Source of the DNA: Clostridia bacterium
GTDB lineage: Bacteria > Bacillota > Clostridia > TANB77 > CAG-508
Length of the DNA: 52,030 nucleotides
NCBI GenBank assembly: GCA_017477355.1
Contig: JAFUWA010000001.1
Location: forward strand, 1 to 52,030
Direction: 5' to 3'
Shown here: positions 41,679-51,719 of the stretch, in pieces
How positions within the stretch are numbered: position 1 is the stretch's first letter
Layout: each line of letters begins with the position of its first letter
The notes under the pieces: model-generated
Seen by the model: only the letters and a program-made list of their open reading frames with translations
The model's database searches: none
What the model was told of the DNA's origin: nothing
Made by a program: the position numbers and the translations under genes

Positions 41679-42889
41679 TTAATATACATTCATTTGCTCT
41701 AAAACTAAATCAGCAAAAACCCCAAAGCCAATTTGTGGATTTGCCACTAACACATTTGTAACAATTCCTATCAGTTTTCCATTTTGTAAAATTGGACTAC
41801 CGTGAGAGTCCTCTAATAATTCCACCTGTATCTTGAATTAATTTCTCATCCACAATTCTAATCGCGAAACTTTTATTGTCTTCGGTATCATTTAGATAGA
41901 TTTTATCAATCATAATGTTATATTCTTTTCTTTCTCCACTAAAATTATTAATAATTTTTGCTTCTCCCAGTTCAATATCTGTTCTTAAGCCGACAGTTAC
42001 TTTTTCAATTGCTTCATAATTCAATCTTTCTGTTTCTGATAATTCTCCAAATATTCCAAAATTAGAATTATTTGTTATTTTTCCTAAATCATCATTATCA
42101 ACAGTTCCTCTTATTTCTCCCGGATTTCCGAGAGCTTCCTTTTTTGATTTCAAGTACTTTCGTGCTAGTTAAATTTCCATCTTCTATCTCTATTAGACTT
42201 TGTGTATCTGCATCTATAATTCCATGTCCTAAGCAAGCAAATTCTCCAGTCTCTGGAAGATAAAAACTAAGTGTTCCAACTCCAGTAGCTGCATCTTTTA
42301 CCCACAATCCTAACTTATATGAATTGCTTGCATCTTGAATAGGTGTAATTACTTCTGTTCTTTGATTTCCTGAAGTATCTTCTACTTTTAGACTTAATTC
42401 TGCCTCCTTAGATAATACAATTACTTTTTTTAATTCCTCAATTGTATTAATCTTCATACCATTCACTTCAACAATCTTCTCACCTTTTTTCAAAGACGTT
42501 GTTTCTTCCAATGAAACTGTCTCTCCATCTATTTTCTTAATAGGAGAAAAACCAACAATAATGATTCCTTTAGCATATACCTTTAAACCAACCAAATTTC
42601 CAATTGGGACTACTTCAATTTTTTCCGTTCTTTTGACTTCAATTTCTTTAACATGGATATCACCTAAGCACAGACTAACATGATATCCTTTACTCTTTCC
42701 AGAAGAACTTGTTAATACCTCTCCTTTTAACGTTAAAAAAGGACATATCCTATAATTCAATGAAGAATCACTATACAACAAAATTTTATTAGGAAAATTA
42801 TAAATATTAATAAAATAACAATAAGTAATCATTAAAAAACAAATGGCTACAATATTTCTTATCTTTTTCATAAGAAATATCATAACCAT
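41679..42889 (-). CDS. spoIVB: SpoIVB serine peptidase, read through two CGG +1 sites
   Basis: Forespore-secreted PDZ serine peptidase that triggers sigma-K activation; marks an endospore former. 402 residues restored. N-terminal membrane segment (NIVAICFLMITYCYFINIY), PDZ domain (about 85-160, EKIVEVNGMKINTIEELK), then the S55 peptidase domain with His in FACLGHGIIDAD. Site 1 (42130): TCT-CGG-A; skipping C gives IKKGSSGNPGEIRGTVD. Site 2 (41802): TCA-CGG-TAG; skipping C gives GLSGSPILQNGKLIGIV with the catalytic Ser, ending QIGFGVFADLVLEQMNVY. Without both shifts no active site would be made. Start among three nearby ATGs (42889, 42883, 42871) is unsure. Confidence 0.94.
41800..41802 (-). 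other. CGG recoding site 2 in spoIVB (before the catalytic Ser)
   Basis: TCA-CGG-TAG becomes TCA-GGT-AGT (Ser-Gly-Ser). The upstream frame would stop at the very next codon, TAG. Confidence 0.88.
42128..42130 (-). other. CGG recoding site 1 in spoIVB
   Basis: TCT-CGG-AAA becomes TCT-GGA-AAT (Ser-Gly-Asn) after skipping C. Confidence 0.87.
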
Positions 42890-42900
42890 TTTTTTATTTT

Positions 42901-45288
42901 TTATTTATAATATACTTTTACAGCTTCTACTGTAAATTGTGTATTTTGATTTGTTGTTTTTAATGTTAATGTTGCCGCATTTCCATCACTAAAGTCTTGC
43001 TCAAATTCTAATGTTCTTCTACTTGAAGAAGTTGTGGAAATTGTTTGCTCTTTATCATATACTTTTGTACCAAAGGATGCCTTTATTGCATCTGTATAAA
43101 CCCCGTAAATTTGCTTACCACTTGCATCTTCTATTTTCATTCCTTCAATTGTAACTTCGATTTTCTTAATATGTTTTAGCTCTTTAATAGAAAGAGAACT
43201 TAAATTAACATCTACACTTGTTGTTCCAGCACCTTTCTTTGTTCCAGAACTTACGCTATCACCTAAAAAGATAACTTGCCATCCATAATCATCCACAAAT
43301 GCAGTTGTTTTGTACAAATTATTTCTTTCTTTTGCTATTGCAATTCTATATGCTTGTAATTTCTCTGTAATTCCAGGCTCAGATACATGTGCCGTTAGAT
43401 ATCCTAAAACATCTGTATTTCCGTCAGTTCCACTTCCCACTGTATAATTAGAATCTACAATACAATCATAATCTGTATATACTTTATGGTCATAAATAAA
43501 TTTTCCACTATTATCTAATATTTTATCATATTTAACTTCTTTTGCTTTAAAAGAAATTGCTCCATAAGTTCCAATTAAATCTAAATCATCACAATCTATT
43601 CTATGCGCAATTTTATAGTCAGTGTCTAATGCTTCATTGTCATCTATATTATTAAGGTATTTTTTACCAGATTCAGTTCTAACTCTAGGAACATAGTAAA
43701 TTTCATTTTCTGTTACAGTAATTTCATTATTCGTACTTGTTACAATCGCATAATTATTATAATATTTCAATCCACATCTCATTCCTTCCATAAAAGCAGT
43801 AATGGATACATTATTTAATATTTGATTCCATTCTGTTTCTTTGAAAGAAGGCATATTGAATTCAACAGTTCTTGACTCCTCTGTATATACTAGCATTGAT
43901 AAAATCAAATTATATGTAATAGAATTTTTGATTACATTTCTCTTATGTTTATAGAAAATAGATTCTTCACTTTCTGGATTATTATTTGTTGATGAAAATG
44001 GACAAGTTTTATCTCCTTCAAAATTATACAGCATATCTCGATAAAGATTTGTCTGAATATCATTTCCAGCTGTATCTTTCGTAATGCTATCTAATACTGT
44101 TTTTTGAATATCAGTAACAGAATATTGCGCATTTTTTAAATCTTCTGCTTTAATAGTACCTAAATTGGCATAAATCCATTGTGAAAACATAAAACTATCT
44201 ACATAATATTGAACTGCACTTTGCGCATCATCCCAATATTGTGTCACAGTTCCAGGTCCTGAAGGATTATTGATATCAACTGCCCCATCTCTATTAGAAA
44301 TTGTAATTCCACCCGTCAAAGTTACTGTTACATTATATGTTTCTGGAGCATAAATCATTTCATCAAAGTGCTCTTCTGAAACATTCATCCAATTAGAAGA
44401 AGTAATTGTTTCAGAAACTCCTCCACCTGATACCTTAATTTGCTGAACTAATCCGGAATCGATGAAATATCCTGATTTCGTATAATAAACATTATCAATT
44501 TTTCCTTCAATTGTCATAAAATTATCTAAAGTAAAATTAATTGTTAAATTCTTATTTCCTACTGAGTATGTTGCACTATATGGAATATAAGATTTTAAAA
44601 TATAGTCTCTTTTATAATAAGTTGATTTTTGATATGTAGCAGAAGTTTTGGCTCCTCCCCAAGAATGTAAAGTTGTACTAAATGATCCATTATTATTTTT
44701 ATATAATACCTGCCCATATTCTTCCTGAGGACCTTTTAGTTTCCCACCATATTCATCTTCAGAAAGACCTGGTTTTAACGAATAATCTTCTGGATTATCA
44801 CTTGCATATTCTAAGTTATCTTTACTAAACTCATAAATTCCGACACCACTAACTGTTTCGAGATATTTTACTCCTAAATCATTTGTGCGAATCGTTCTTC
44901 CATAAGTATCTACACAAATTTCAGGAATATTCGTTGGACTATAAATATAATAACCATCATATAGCGTATATAAAATCGCTGGTATATATGGTTGAATATA
45001 ACTTTTACTAGCATTAGAAACACCTAAATTCGTGCATAAAGTATTGAGGAAAATATTGTTAGAAGCATCAATAATACTTCTTAAAGAATCTGATACTGTA
45101 GACAAATCTTCATTAGCAGTATTTAATTCAAATGCAGTCATTGCATCATAAGTAGCATCTAACAACTTTTCTGTATATTCTGATTCTAATTTTACAGTAT
45201 TTACTTGTAAACTAATAAAATATGAAGTTACTAATATAATCGGTATGAATATCATAACAAACATAACCGAAATATGCTGAAGTCTCAT
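42901..45288 (-). CDS. Large pilus-cluster protein with N-terminal membrane anchor (unrecognised)
   Basis: 795 residues. One N-terminal hydrophobic helix (ISVMFVMIFIPIILVTSYFIS, about 5-25) is followed by a helical segment (LESEYTEKLLDATYDAMTAFELN), as in pilin-like proteins. A long extracytoplasmic region follows, rich in Tyr, Asn, Thr and Ser (YDGYYIYSP; beta-rich C-terminus with many Thr/Ser-Lys strands). No catalytic motif seen. The start at 45288 follows GGAGAG. A terminator separates it from the small pilin-like genes upstream, but the gene order suggests a tip or major surface component of the same apparatus. Confidence 0.75.
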   Translation of the reverse strand: MRLQHISVMFVMIFIPIILVTSYFISLQVNTVKLESEYTEKLLDATYDAMTAFELNTANEDLSTVSDSLRSIIDASNNIFLNTLCTNLGVSNASKSYIQPYIPAILYTLYDGYYIYSPTNIPEICVDTYGRTIRTNDLGVKYLETVSGVGIYEFSKDNLEYASDNPEDYSLKPGLSEDEYGGKLKGPQEEYGQVLYKNNNGSFSTTLHSWGGAKTSATYQKSTYYKRDYILKSYIPYSATYSVGNKNLTINFTLDNFMTIEGKIDNVYYTKSGYFIDSGLVQQIKVSGGGVSETITSSNWMNVSEEHFDEMIYAPETYNVTVTLTGGITISNRDGAVDINNPSGPGTVTQYWDDAQSAVQYYVDSFMFSQWIYANLGTIKAEDLKNAQYSVTDIQKTVLDSITKDTAGNDIQTNLYRDMLYNFEGDKTCPFSSTNNNPESEESIFYKHKRNVIKNSITYNLILSMLVYTEESRTVEFNMPSFKETEWNQILNNVSITAFMEGMRCGLKYYNNYAIVTSTNNEITVTENEIYYVPRVRTESGKKYLNNIDDNEALDTDYKIAHRIDCDDLDLIGTYGAISFKAKEVKYDKILDNSGKFIYDHKVYTDYDCIVDSNYTVGSGTDGNTDVLGYLTAHVSEPGITEKLQAYRIAIAKERNNLYKTTAFVDDYGWQVIFLGDSVSSGTKKGAGTTSVDVNLSSLSIKELKHIKKIEVTIEGMKIEDASGKQIYGVYTDAIKASFGTKVYDKEQTISTTSSSRRTLEFEQDFSDGNAATLTLKTTNQNTQFTVEAVKVYYK

Positions 45289-45335
45289 ATCATTCTCTCC
45301 ATCATTATACTTGCCATTTAATAATGGCACTATAC

Positions 45336-45366
45336 AAAAAGTTGGACGAATTCATTTCCGTCCAAC
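45336..45366 (-). terminator. Intrinsic terminator within the pilus-like cluster
   Basis: GTTGGACG / CGTCCAAC stem, ten-base loop, followed by TTTTTG on the minus strand. Sets apart the large 42901-45288 gene from those upstream, or attenuates transcription into it. Confidence 0.8.
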
Positions 45367-45384
45367 CCCCGTTTATTTTATCTA

Positions 45385-45927
45385 TTAACGACTTGTTCCA
45401 TTTGAAGTGACTAAACCTGAACTTTGCGCTGCAATTTGATATGTTCCGTTACCACTAATTGAATAGAAAATTCCTCTTATTGTTTGAGATAATGTTTTAT
45501 TGTTATTCTTTACACTAACTGAAATAATGTCTCCTTCTTTCATTGTATAAACACCATCTCCTTCACCTTCCATAGATGCCATATAATTCATGATTTGTGA
45601 AGTATATACAGAATAATAATTATTCTCTCCAATTACTTGTCCCTGCGTCCAAGCTGATTTTTTACCAACATTCTCATCAAGAACTTTTACTTCGATTTCA
45701 ACATCATAAGTGTTTCCTGTCGCTTCTATTTTATTAACTAATTTGTCATATTCATCTAATGTAATTCTACCTGTAGATTTTGCTGTATCAACAAAATCTG
45801 TAACTGCAGATTGAACCGTCAATTGTGAAATATCATCACTACGTTCTGCTATACTCATTAGTGGAAAAATAAACATTAAGATTGCTGCTAAGAATATTGC
45901 AACAATTGTTATTAAAGAATCACTCAT
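45385..45927 (-). CDS. Pilin-like / Tad-cluster small membrane protein
   Basis: 180 residues. Short N-terminus MSDSLIT and then a hydrophobic helix (IVAIFLAAILMFIFPLMSI, about 8-26), then AERSDDISQLTVQSAVTDFVDTAK, a layout seen in TadE/TadF-like pseudopilins. The remainder is a beta-rich soluble part with EIEVKVLDENVGKK and a Ser/Gly/Thr-rich end. Specific name not possible. It sits in a run of similar small membrane-anchored proteins downstream of a TadC-like gene. Confidence 0.75.
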   Translation of the reverse strand: MSDSLITIVAIFLAAILMFIFPLMSIAERSDDISQLTVQSAVTDFVDTAKSTGRITLDEYDKLVNKIEATGNTYDVEIEVKVLDENVGKKSAWTQGQVIGENNYYSVYTSQIMNYMASMEGEGDGVYTMKEGDIISVSVKNNNKTLSQTIRGIFYSISGNGTYQIAAQSSGLVTSNGTSR

Positions 45928-45948
45928 CTTATTTCTATCCTTTCTTTT

Positions 45949-46689
45949 TTATACTGGCAACATCTGATAAATAATAATGATTTTGGTTGAAATTTGTTTA
46001 CTTCCTGTTAAAGTAACTAATTCTCCGTTTGTCTCATCACTAATCGTGTCACCTTCATAAGCATATTGAGTAAAAATCTCTTTGAATTTTCTATCCTTAT
46101 AATAATTTAAATATACATACTTTTTACTTCCTCCAGAACCAAGCTGTCTAGAGTAATCAACTAAAGTATTGTTAATATAGCCTTTTCCGCCATTGATATA
46201 CATATCAACTCTAGTTTTGGCATCCTTATTTATGTTAGCAAGCCATGGAGCTCCAAACATATAACAACTATTATATTCATTACCAAGCTCGTTAGCATCA
46301 TATAAAGACAACAAAGCTTTTTGTACCCCTGTTCTGTTTTCCTTAATTTCAGATTTTGCTGCATTAACATCCAATTCTGTTGTTGTGTCAAAATATTGTA
46401 ACAAGTCTCCATTTTCGTCTAAAATTTTAACAGCAAAGCTTTCTTTATAGTAACGATATAAAGTAGGTATTATGGTATCTATCCCAACAATTCTAGATCT
46501 ATTTCTATCCTCATTATCTTCAATCATTTGATTTAATGAAAGAGAATCATAATAAGAACCATCTATACTATAGACAAGAGTTTTAGCAGTTGTATTTAAT
46601 TTATTAACTAAATACAATGATGTTGAGAATGCAATTACGAAGGCTAGCATAGCAAACGCCATATAAATAGCATGTGTTAGATTTTCCAT
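45949..46689 (-). CDS. Pilin-like membrane-anchored protein, 246 aa
   Basis: N-terminus MENLTHAIYMAFAMLAFVIAF is a hydrophobic anchor starting with the MEN- leader also found in three other genes of the cluster. The extracytoplasmic part is Asn/Tyr-rich (LYRYYKESFAVKILDENGDL; YNSCYMFGAPWLANI). Two cysteines or fewer; no enzyme motif. Part of the gene run 45385-49570 and probably a minor subunit of the same surface structure. Confidence 0.75.
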   Translation of the reverse strand: MENLTHAIYMAFAMLAFVIAFSTSLYLVNKLNTTAKTLVYSIDGSYYDSLSLNQMIEDNEDRNRSRIVGIDTIIPTLYRYYKESFAVKILDENGDLLQYFDTTTELDVNAAKSEIKENRTGVQKALLSLYDANELGNEYNSCYMFGAPWLANINKDAKTRVDMYINGGKGYINNTLVDYSRQLGSGGSKKYVYLNYYKDRKFKEIFTQYAYEGDTISDETNGELVTLTGSKQISTKIIIIYQMLPV

Positions 46690-46712
46690 AATACCTCCTC
46701 TACATATTTTTA

Positions 46713-47252
46713 TTAATATTTAACTAAAATATATTCAATTAAACCTGTTGCATCATTATTAACAAATTCAACTTGATAATAATGTTTTTCAGCCATAATT
46801 CTTCTCATAGCACCAATTGCTGTAATATTAGGTGTTGTAGAATCTGATTTAACCATCCATTGTGTTGCACCAGAAGCAGTGAATCCAGCAGCATTAATAG
46901 CATTTTTAGCAGGATTATCGCAATCAGCTGATCCGCTTACAGTATTTTTACCTTTTGCTGCTCCTCCTGTTCTTGTATCAATATAAACAACATCTGGTAA
47001 TCTCTCATCAGAATCTTTATTTGCAGAAGCATTAGCAACAACTTTGTCTAGCAAGTCTATTACACCAGATCCTAATTGTTTACCTCTGTAGTTTGTAAAT
47101 GCTTGATTAAATTGTGAAACTTCAAGTTCATCTAAAGAACTAGTACTTGAAGCATTTTTTGCCATATTAAATACATAGATACCAAGTGCTATAATTAAAA
47201 TTGAAAGTAAGATAGCACCAGCTATGATTAAGGCTTTTGAAGCGTTCTCCAT
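46713..47252 (-). CDS. Pilin-like protein, MENASKALIIA family, 179 aa
   Basis: N-terminus MENASKALIIAGAILLSILI, nearly identical in its first eleven residues to the protein at 47827-48645. The helix continues into polar FNMAKNASSTSSLDELEVSQFNQAF, then the shared motif FNxxFxxYxG and GVIDLLDKV. Candidate major pilin by size and by conserved N-terminus, but this is inference. AAGGAGGAAAAA precedes the ATG. Confidence 0.78.
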   Translation of the reverse strand: MENASKALIIAGAILLSILIIALGIYVFNMAKNASSTSSLDELEVSQFNQAFTNYRGKQLGSGVIDLLDKVVANASANKDSDERLPDVVYIDTRTGGAAKGKNTVSGSADCDNPAKNAINAAGFTASGATQWMVKSDSTTPNITAIGAMRRIMAEKHYYQVEFVNNDATGLIEYILVKY

Positions 47253-47325
47253 AAATTTTTCCTCCTTAGTTTTCTTTTATTTTTATTGTAAAATTCTCTA
47301 TAAATTAATATAGAAATTTTAAAGA

Positions 47326-47766
47326 CTATTTTGTTTTTGGCTCAAGTTCAAAATAAATTTTAGAAACTCGTCCATTTGTATGATATTCGACTTTTTGCGA
47401 TTGAAATGCTAGTCCTCCAAAATTTTTAGTAAAATCTTTCATTCCAACTTTTTCAAAAGCTTCCATTGGATAAAAACTTCCTTCTTCAGTAGGTTTTATC
47501 AATATTTGTATCGAATATTTTTGATCATCTTGATAAGTACCATCACTATTTTTTGGAACTTCATATTGATTATTATTTTCAATTGCTTTATTCATAATTG
47601 TTGTTAAATCGACCCCTGTAATTGTTCTATTTAAGTACCCTTCAAATTCTGTATTCAATTTTTGAACTTCTCGTAATGTTTGAATGTTACGATTATACCA
47701 GGTAACAAATAGGATTACAGCGATTCCAACCGCAAGTAAAATTCCAATAATTACTTTTTTCATCAA
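47326..47766 (-). CDS. Small pilin-like protein, 146 aa
   Basis: N-terminus MMKKVIIGILLAVGIAVILF is a helix with basic leader. Then LREVQKLNTEFEGYLNRTITGVDLTTIMNKAIENN, which aligns with the FNxxFxxYxG...V...DLLxxV...NN core of its neighbours, and a lysine-rich end. Same family as the other cluster members, shorter C-terminal domain. Confidence 0.75.
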   Translation of the reverse strand: MMKKVIIGILLAVGIAVILFVTWYNRNIQTLREVQKLNTEFEGYLNRTITGVDLTTIMNKAIENNNQYEVPKNSDGTYQDDQKYSIQILIKPTEEGSFYPMEAFEKVGMKDFTKNFGGLAFQSQKVEYHTNGRVSKIYFELEPKTK

Positions 47767-47826
47767 TTAATCCTTTTTTATTATAATATATACAAAAATT
47801 TTTTTCAATATTAAATTTAAATTTTT

Positions 47827-48645
47827 TTACTCATCCCATTTCTGAAATTTCTTGTCCTTTGTTAACGTAAACTTCACCGTTTCTACAAGTCCTGTTTTTC
47901 CGTTTTCAATAACTTCTCCAAAGAAATAATATTGATATAAAGTATACACTTTATTATCCATTGTAATAACATCTGTATTTCTTAACTCTTTTAACATATC
48001 ATACACATTTACGGGATTTGCCGTAGAATATCCTGTTGCATTCGTTTGTTTATTGGCAGACACATGATTGGTTGCATAAATGTGTTTTGCTTTTACATTT
48101 TTATTTGGCTCAATAACTAAATATTGATAATGTGATGTTCCATTAAAATCAAAATCCGTTCGTGAAGTACCTAAATCAACAATTATTTCCACAGAACTCT
48201 CAATTTCTAAATAATCATATTTATAAGAGTTGTTATTTAAATCATTGATATCAATTGCATCATTAATAGCAGTAACAACATCATAAACAGTATTTAAGCT
48301 TGTTGCAGCAATTAATGCTTTATGATATTTATCTCCTCCTGAAGCTACTTTTCCATTCTTATTGAAAATTTCATTGTAACTAATATCTTCTTTTGTAGAA
48401 TCAGCAGCTCCACCTCTTCCTCTATAGAAAATAATAGATGTTGTATCACTTACAGTATGCGTTCCACCTGTTTCATATCCTAAAAATTTAGCATTAAAAG
48501 CTTCAATTTCTTGAGCAGAATATCTTCTTTCAGTCGTCCTAGCAGTAGAAGCAAAACGTCTAAATGTGAAAATCATAAATGTCATTAACATAATAGCAAT
48601 TAAAATACTCGCTGCAATTATCAATGCTTTAGACGCATTTTCCAT
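47827..48645 (-). CDS. Pilin-like protein, MENASKALIIA family, 272 aa
   Basis: N-terminal MENASKALIIAASILIAIML hydrophobic helix, then RFASTARTTERRYSAQEIEAFNAKFLGYETGG carrying the FNAKFxxY core, and a 200-residue beta-rich extracytoplasmic domain (DYLEIESSVEIIVDLGTS, HYQYLVIEPNKNVKAKHIY). A Gly/Arg-rich motif RGRGGAADSTKED near residue 75 resembles RTGGAAKGK in the 179-residue relative at 46713, suggesting a common insertion loop. Surface-exposed role inferred. Confidence 0.78.
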   Translation of the reverse strand: MENASKALIIAASILIAIMLMTFMIFTFRRFASTARTTERRYSAQEIEAFNAKFLGYETGGTHTVSDTTSIIFYRGRGGAADSTKEDISYNEIFNKNGKVASGGDKYHKALIAATSLNTVYDVVTAINDAIDINDLNNNSYKYDYLEIESSVEIIVDLGTSRTDFDFNGTSHYQYLVIEPNKNVKAKHIYATNHVSANKQTNATGYSTANPVNVYDMLKELRNTDVITMDNKVYTLYQYYFFGEVIENGKTGLVETVKFTLTKDKKFQKWDE

Positions 48646-48666
48646 ACTAATTCTGCTCCTTTCTTG

Positions 48667-49570
48667 CTAATTTATCTCTTCAAATTTAATTGTTTTAATA
48701 TATCCATTTGTTTCATTATATTCTACACCTGTACATTTAAATTTTCTAGATTTAAAATCACTAGCTGCAGTTGTCCAAGTACAATACCACCAATCTTTCT
48801 GAGTAAAATCAGTTGGTTGATCACTATTTACCACTGTCTGTTCTTTTAAACTCACTGTTGTGATTAAAGCAGCGAGCCTAGCAGTTTCATCATTATGAGA
48901 TGTTGTTGTTGTATCTTCTAAGGTTAATAAGTGATATGTTTTATTCCCCTGAAATTTTGTTTCAATTTTTCCTGAATTTAATATTGCAGATAATGATTTT
49001 GTTTTATCAACTCCATTCCACATAATAGCTGTATATTTACTAGTTCCTTGATATACTTTTCCTTTTTGAAAATAATAATAATATACATCTGGATCTTTAA
49101 AAGCATTACTTCCGGAAAATATTGGCATTTTATAATTTTCTTTTGTATCATGATCTGTTAAATCCAGTCCAATAACTCTTTCGTATTTTCCTGTTTTATT
49201 TTTATAATAAGCTTTAATTGTTTCGCACAATGTAGAATTTAATTTTACTTCTACATCCATAAAAAATTCTTCTCTGTCTTCTTTTCCGACAGTTTCCATA
49301 TCTGTACCATAATAGTTGCTATATACATATTTCTGATTGTTATTTTGCGCTTTATTTAAGCAACTTAATACATCTGTACCATACATTAATTTCTTATCAT
49401 ATGCTTCAAATTCTGCATTAAAATCAGCTTTATTCTTAACGGCAATTACGTCATCTTTCGCACTTTCTAGCCTTCCTATTTTCTGCCAATTAAAAATAAG
49501 AATTGATAATATTACAATTGCAATTAAAACACCGAATTGCTATGTATAATGCATAAGAGGTATTTTCCAT
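48667..49570 (-). CDS. Pilin-like protein read through a CGG +1 site, 300 aa
   Basis: The true start is ATG 49570: MENTSYALYIAI, then ATT-CGG-T. Skipping C gives MENTSYALYIAIGVLIAIVI followed by LSILIFNWQKIGRLESAKDD, a normal MEN-type pilin-like helix, and runs on to the FNAEFEAYDKK core and the C-terminal domain ending at 48667. The later in-frame ATG at 49386 would remove the entire membrane anchor, so is unlikely as the start. The site lies within the hydrophobic N-terminal helix, where the paralogs have an uninterrupted helix. The preceding gene is the TadC-like protein. Confidence 0.86.
49532..49534 (-). other. CGG recoding site in pilin-like gene
   Basis: ATT-CGG-TGT becomes ATT-GGT-GTT (Ile-Gly-Val) after skipping C, completing the N-terminal helix. 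Confidence 0.85.
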
Positions 49571-49588
49571 ACAATCTTATCCTTTCTA

Positions 49589-51664
49589 CTACGTCATTTG
49601 TGACATTTCTTCGAATGCAGAGCTCATAGATGTCATACCGATAACGCATAGTGGAATAATCAAATATCAACAAATAATGTTACCATTGGTGCGAATCCTA
49701 ATACTTTACCAATCATTGATTTCTTAGAAATCAAGATTGCATTAGATTCTTTTCTTTTATCTTGATAATAAGCTCTTTCTGTATCTAGCTCGTCAAAAGC
49801 TTCTCTAATCGGAATAGATTCTACAGCAGCTTGTAAACTTTCAATAATACGAACCATTTGTTGAAAAGAGATTTCATTTTTCATTTCTTCTAATGCTTCC
49901 CAAGCTCCAGATTCATAGTTATTTACACATTTTGAAATTTGATCTCTAAAGATATTAGAATATCTCTCAAGCCACTCTAGAATCATTTCAACATTAACAC
50001 GCTCAATTTTCATTAACATCAAAATAATTGTTTGGAACTGCATTACTTCGTTTTCCATTTCTAGTTTTCTCATTTTTAATTGGAAAATCAGTAACCAGTT
50101 TGGTCCACGATAAGCCAACACTCCTAATAAGCAAGCAACTAAAACTTCATACCAGTGTAAATAAGCTTTTAAAATATCATCAATTTTGCCCATAACTCTT
50201 TCTGCATCTTCCATAATGACATCATCTGTTTCACCTGCATAAATCTCACTCTCTCTCATGTAATCTTCCATTTTTGCTTGAGTAAGTTCTGCTTCGTATA
50301 AGTGCTCATCAATAAATACATTATCGTTTTGCGTTACAATCAACGCTTTTTCTTCTTCTTTTTCTGTCATACTACCGCATTAAGTTATAATCTGAAGTTG
50401 GATTTGTTTTTATATAGTTGACAGTCATTTTATGTCCAATAATAAAAACTAACATTCCTACTAAGAAAATCGTAAAAGAACAAACTAATTTATTGATATA
50501 AAACCATTCCATTTTTAATTTAGAAGCAGAATCTTTTAGTAATGTTCTTGCTTTCCTATATTCTTTTGTTCCATCTTTGGGAATAAACCAATCTACAAAT
50601 TTCTTAATCCATTTTTTCTTATAAAGTTTTGCTTGCCATGGATTTTCATTGTTCGTTGTTACATTTGTACTGCCATTATCTTTTAGTTTTCTAACAAAAA
50701 TATAACAGATTACTGTTAAAATTAATAGTGCAACTTCTGCATAAAATCCACCTGTTCCCTCATAAAATGATTTCGTAAATGAGAACTCAGTTGTTGCCCA
50801 TGCTTTGATTGCATTAATGAATAATACTGGTGCAATTGCAATCATTGACAAACTTTGGAACACATAGTCTAATTTATCTCTTTTTAAAATTTCTATCTGC
50901 ATCTCTTGTGTAATATTATTTAAGTTTTTCAAATATAAAGATGCACCATCAGAATCCTTTCTATCACCAAATTCTTTTGTTAAATAAGAAATACCTGCAA
51001 ACTCCTTTAAATAACCATTTGGAGCAATATCATAATATTTTTCAAGCTCTGTTTCAGGATCATCTGAAATCAAAACTTCATATATTTTTTCTGCTTGTCT
51101 TGCAACATCTAACTCATCGTTTTGTGAAACATCATAAATAGCTTCTTCAACCATATTTGTTTCATGAAAGGCATGTCTCATTTCAGCAAATAAGTCAATT
51201 TGTTGCTTTAATAATCCACCATCAATTTTATCAACTTTACCTTCCATCCATGTCTCGATAAAAAACACCTCAAATAAGAGTAAAGCTACTAATAATACGT
51301 AATTTCCAGAAGTTACTAAAAAAATAACCACCGTCAAAGGAATTAAAATTAACAATCCCTTCATTACAATTTGTGCAGTTTGCTTTCTCGTTAAAAACTC
51401 ATCTTCAAGATTAATAATCTCTAACCTACGTCTTAACTTTAAAGCATATCTTCTTAAGAATGGAATTTTTACAATTTGAATATAGAATTTCTGATAGAAA
51501 ATTTCCATACTGAAGTTACTTTGCTTCGTTCCTTCAGTTAACTGGGCAATATATCTTGTATTTTTGCCCATCATTTTCTTTCTTAAAGACATGTATACTA
51601 TTACGATTAGTGCAAAAGCTGCTCCTACACCACCAATAAGATACAGCAAGAAATTAGAATTCAT
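49589..51664 (-). CDS. TadC/T2SSF-like pilus assembly membrane protein, joined by a CGG site and with a possible one-base loss near the end
   Basis: A large inner-membrane platform-type protein. The first part (429 codons) has N-terminal helices, a T2SSF-like block (EMRHAFHETNMVEEAIYDVS, LKNLNNITQEMQIEIL) and further helices. It ends ATG-CGG-TAG; skipping C gives NLM-GSMTEKEEEKALIVTQ, joining in frame to a second 238-residue part with another T2SSF-like block (MVRIIESLQAAVESIPIREAF, YYQDKRKESNAIL). A second break lies near 49665: the frame stops at TGA 49660, yet one base fewer continues as YLIIPLCVIGMTSMSSAFEE to TAG at 49589. That event is not CGG-linked. If the CGG site were not used, two adjacent genes would result, so the fusion is the less certain of the recoding cases. 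Confidence 0.72.
50375..50377 (-). other. CGG recoding site joining two parts of the TadC-like gene
   Basis: ATG-CGG-TAG becomes ATG-GGT-AGT (Met-Gly-Ser). The zero-frame stop follows immediately, as at spoIVB site 2. Confidence 0.72.
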
Positions 51665-51719
51665 GCGTTATATTGCCCTCCATTTTCTTTTTCTTTCATG
51701 CCTTTCTATAGGCACTTTG

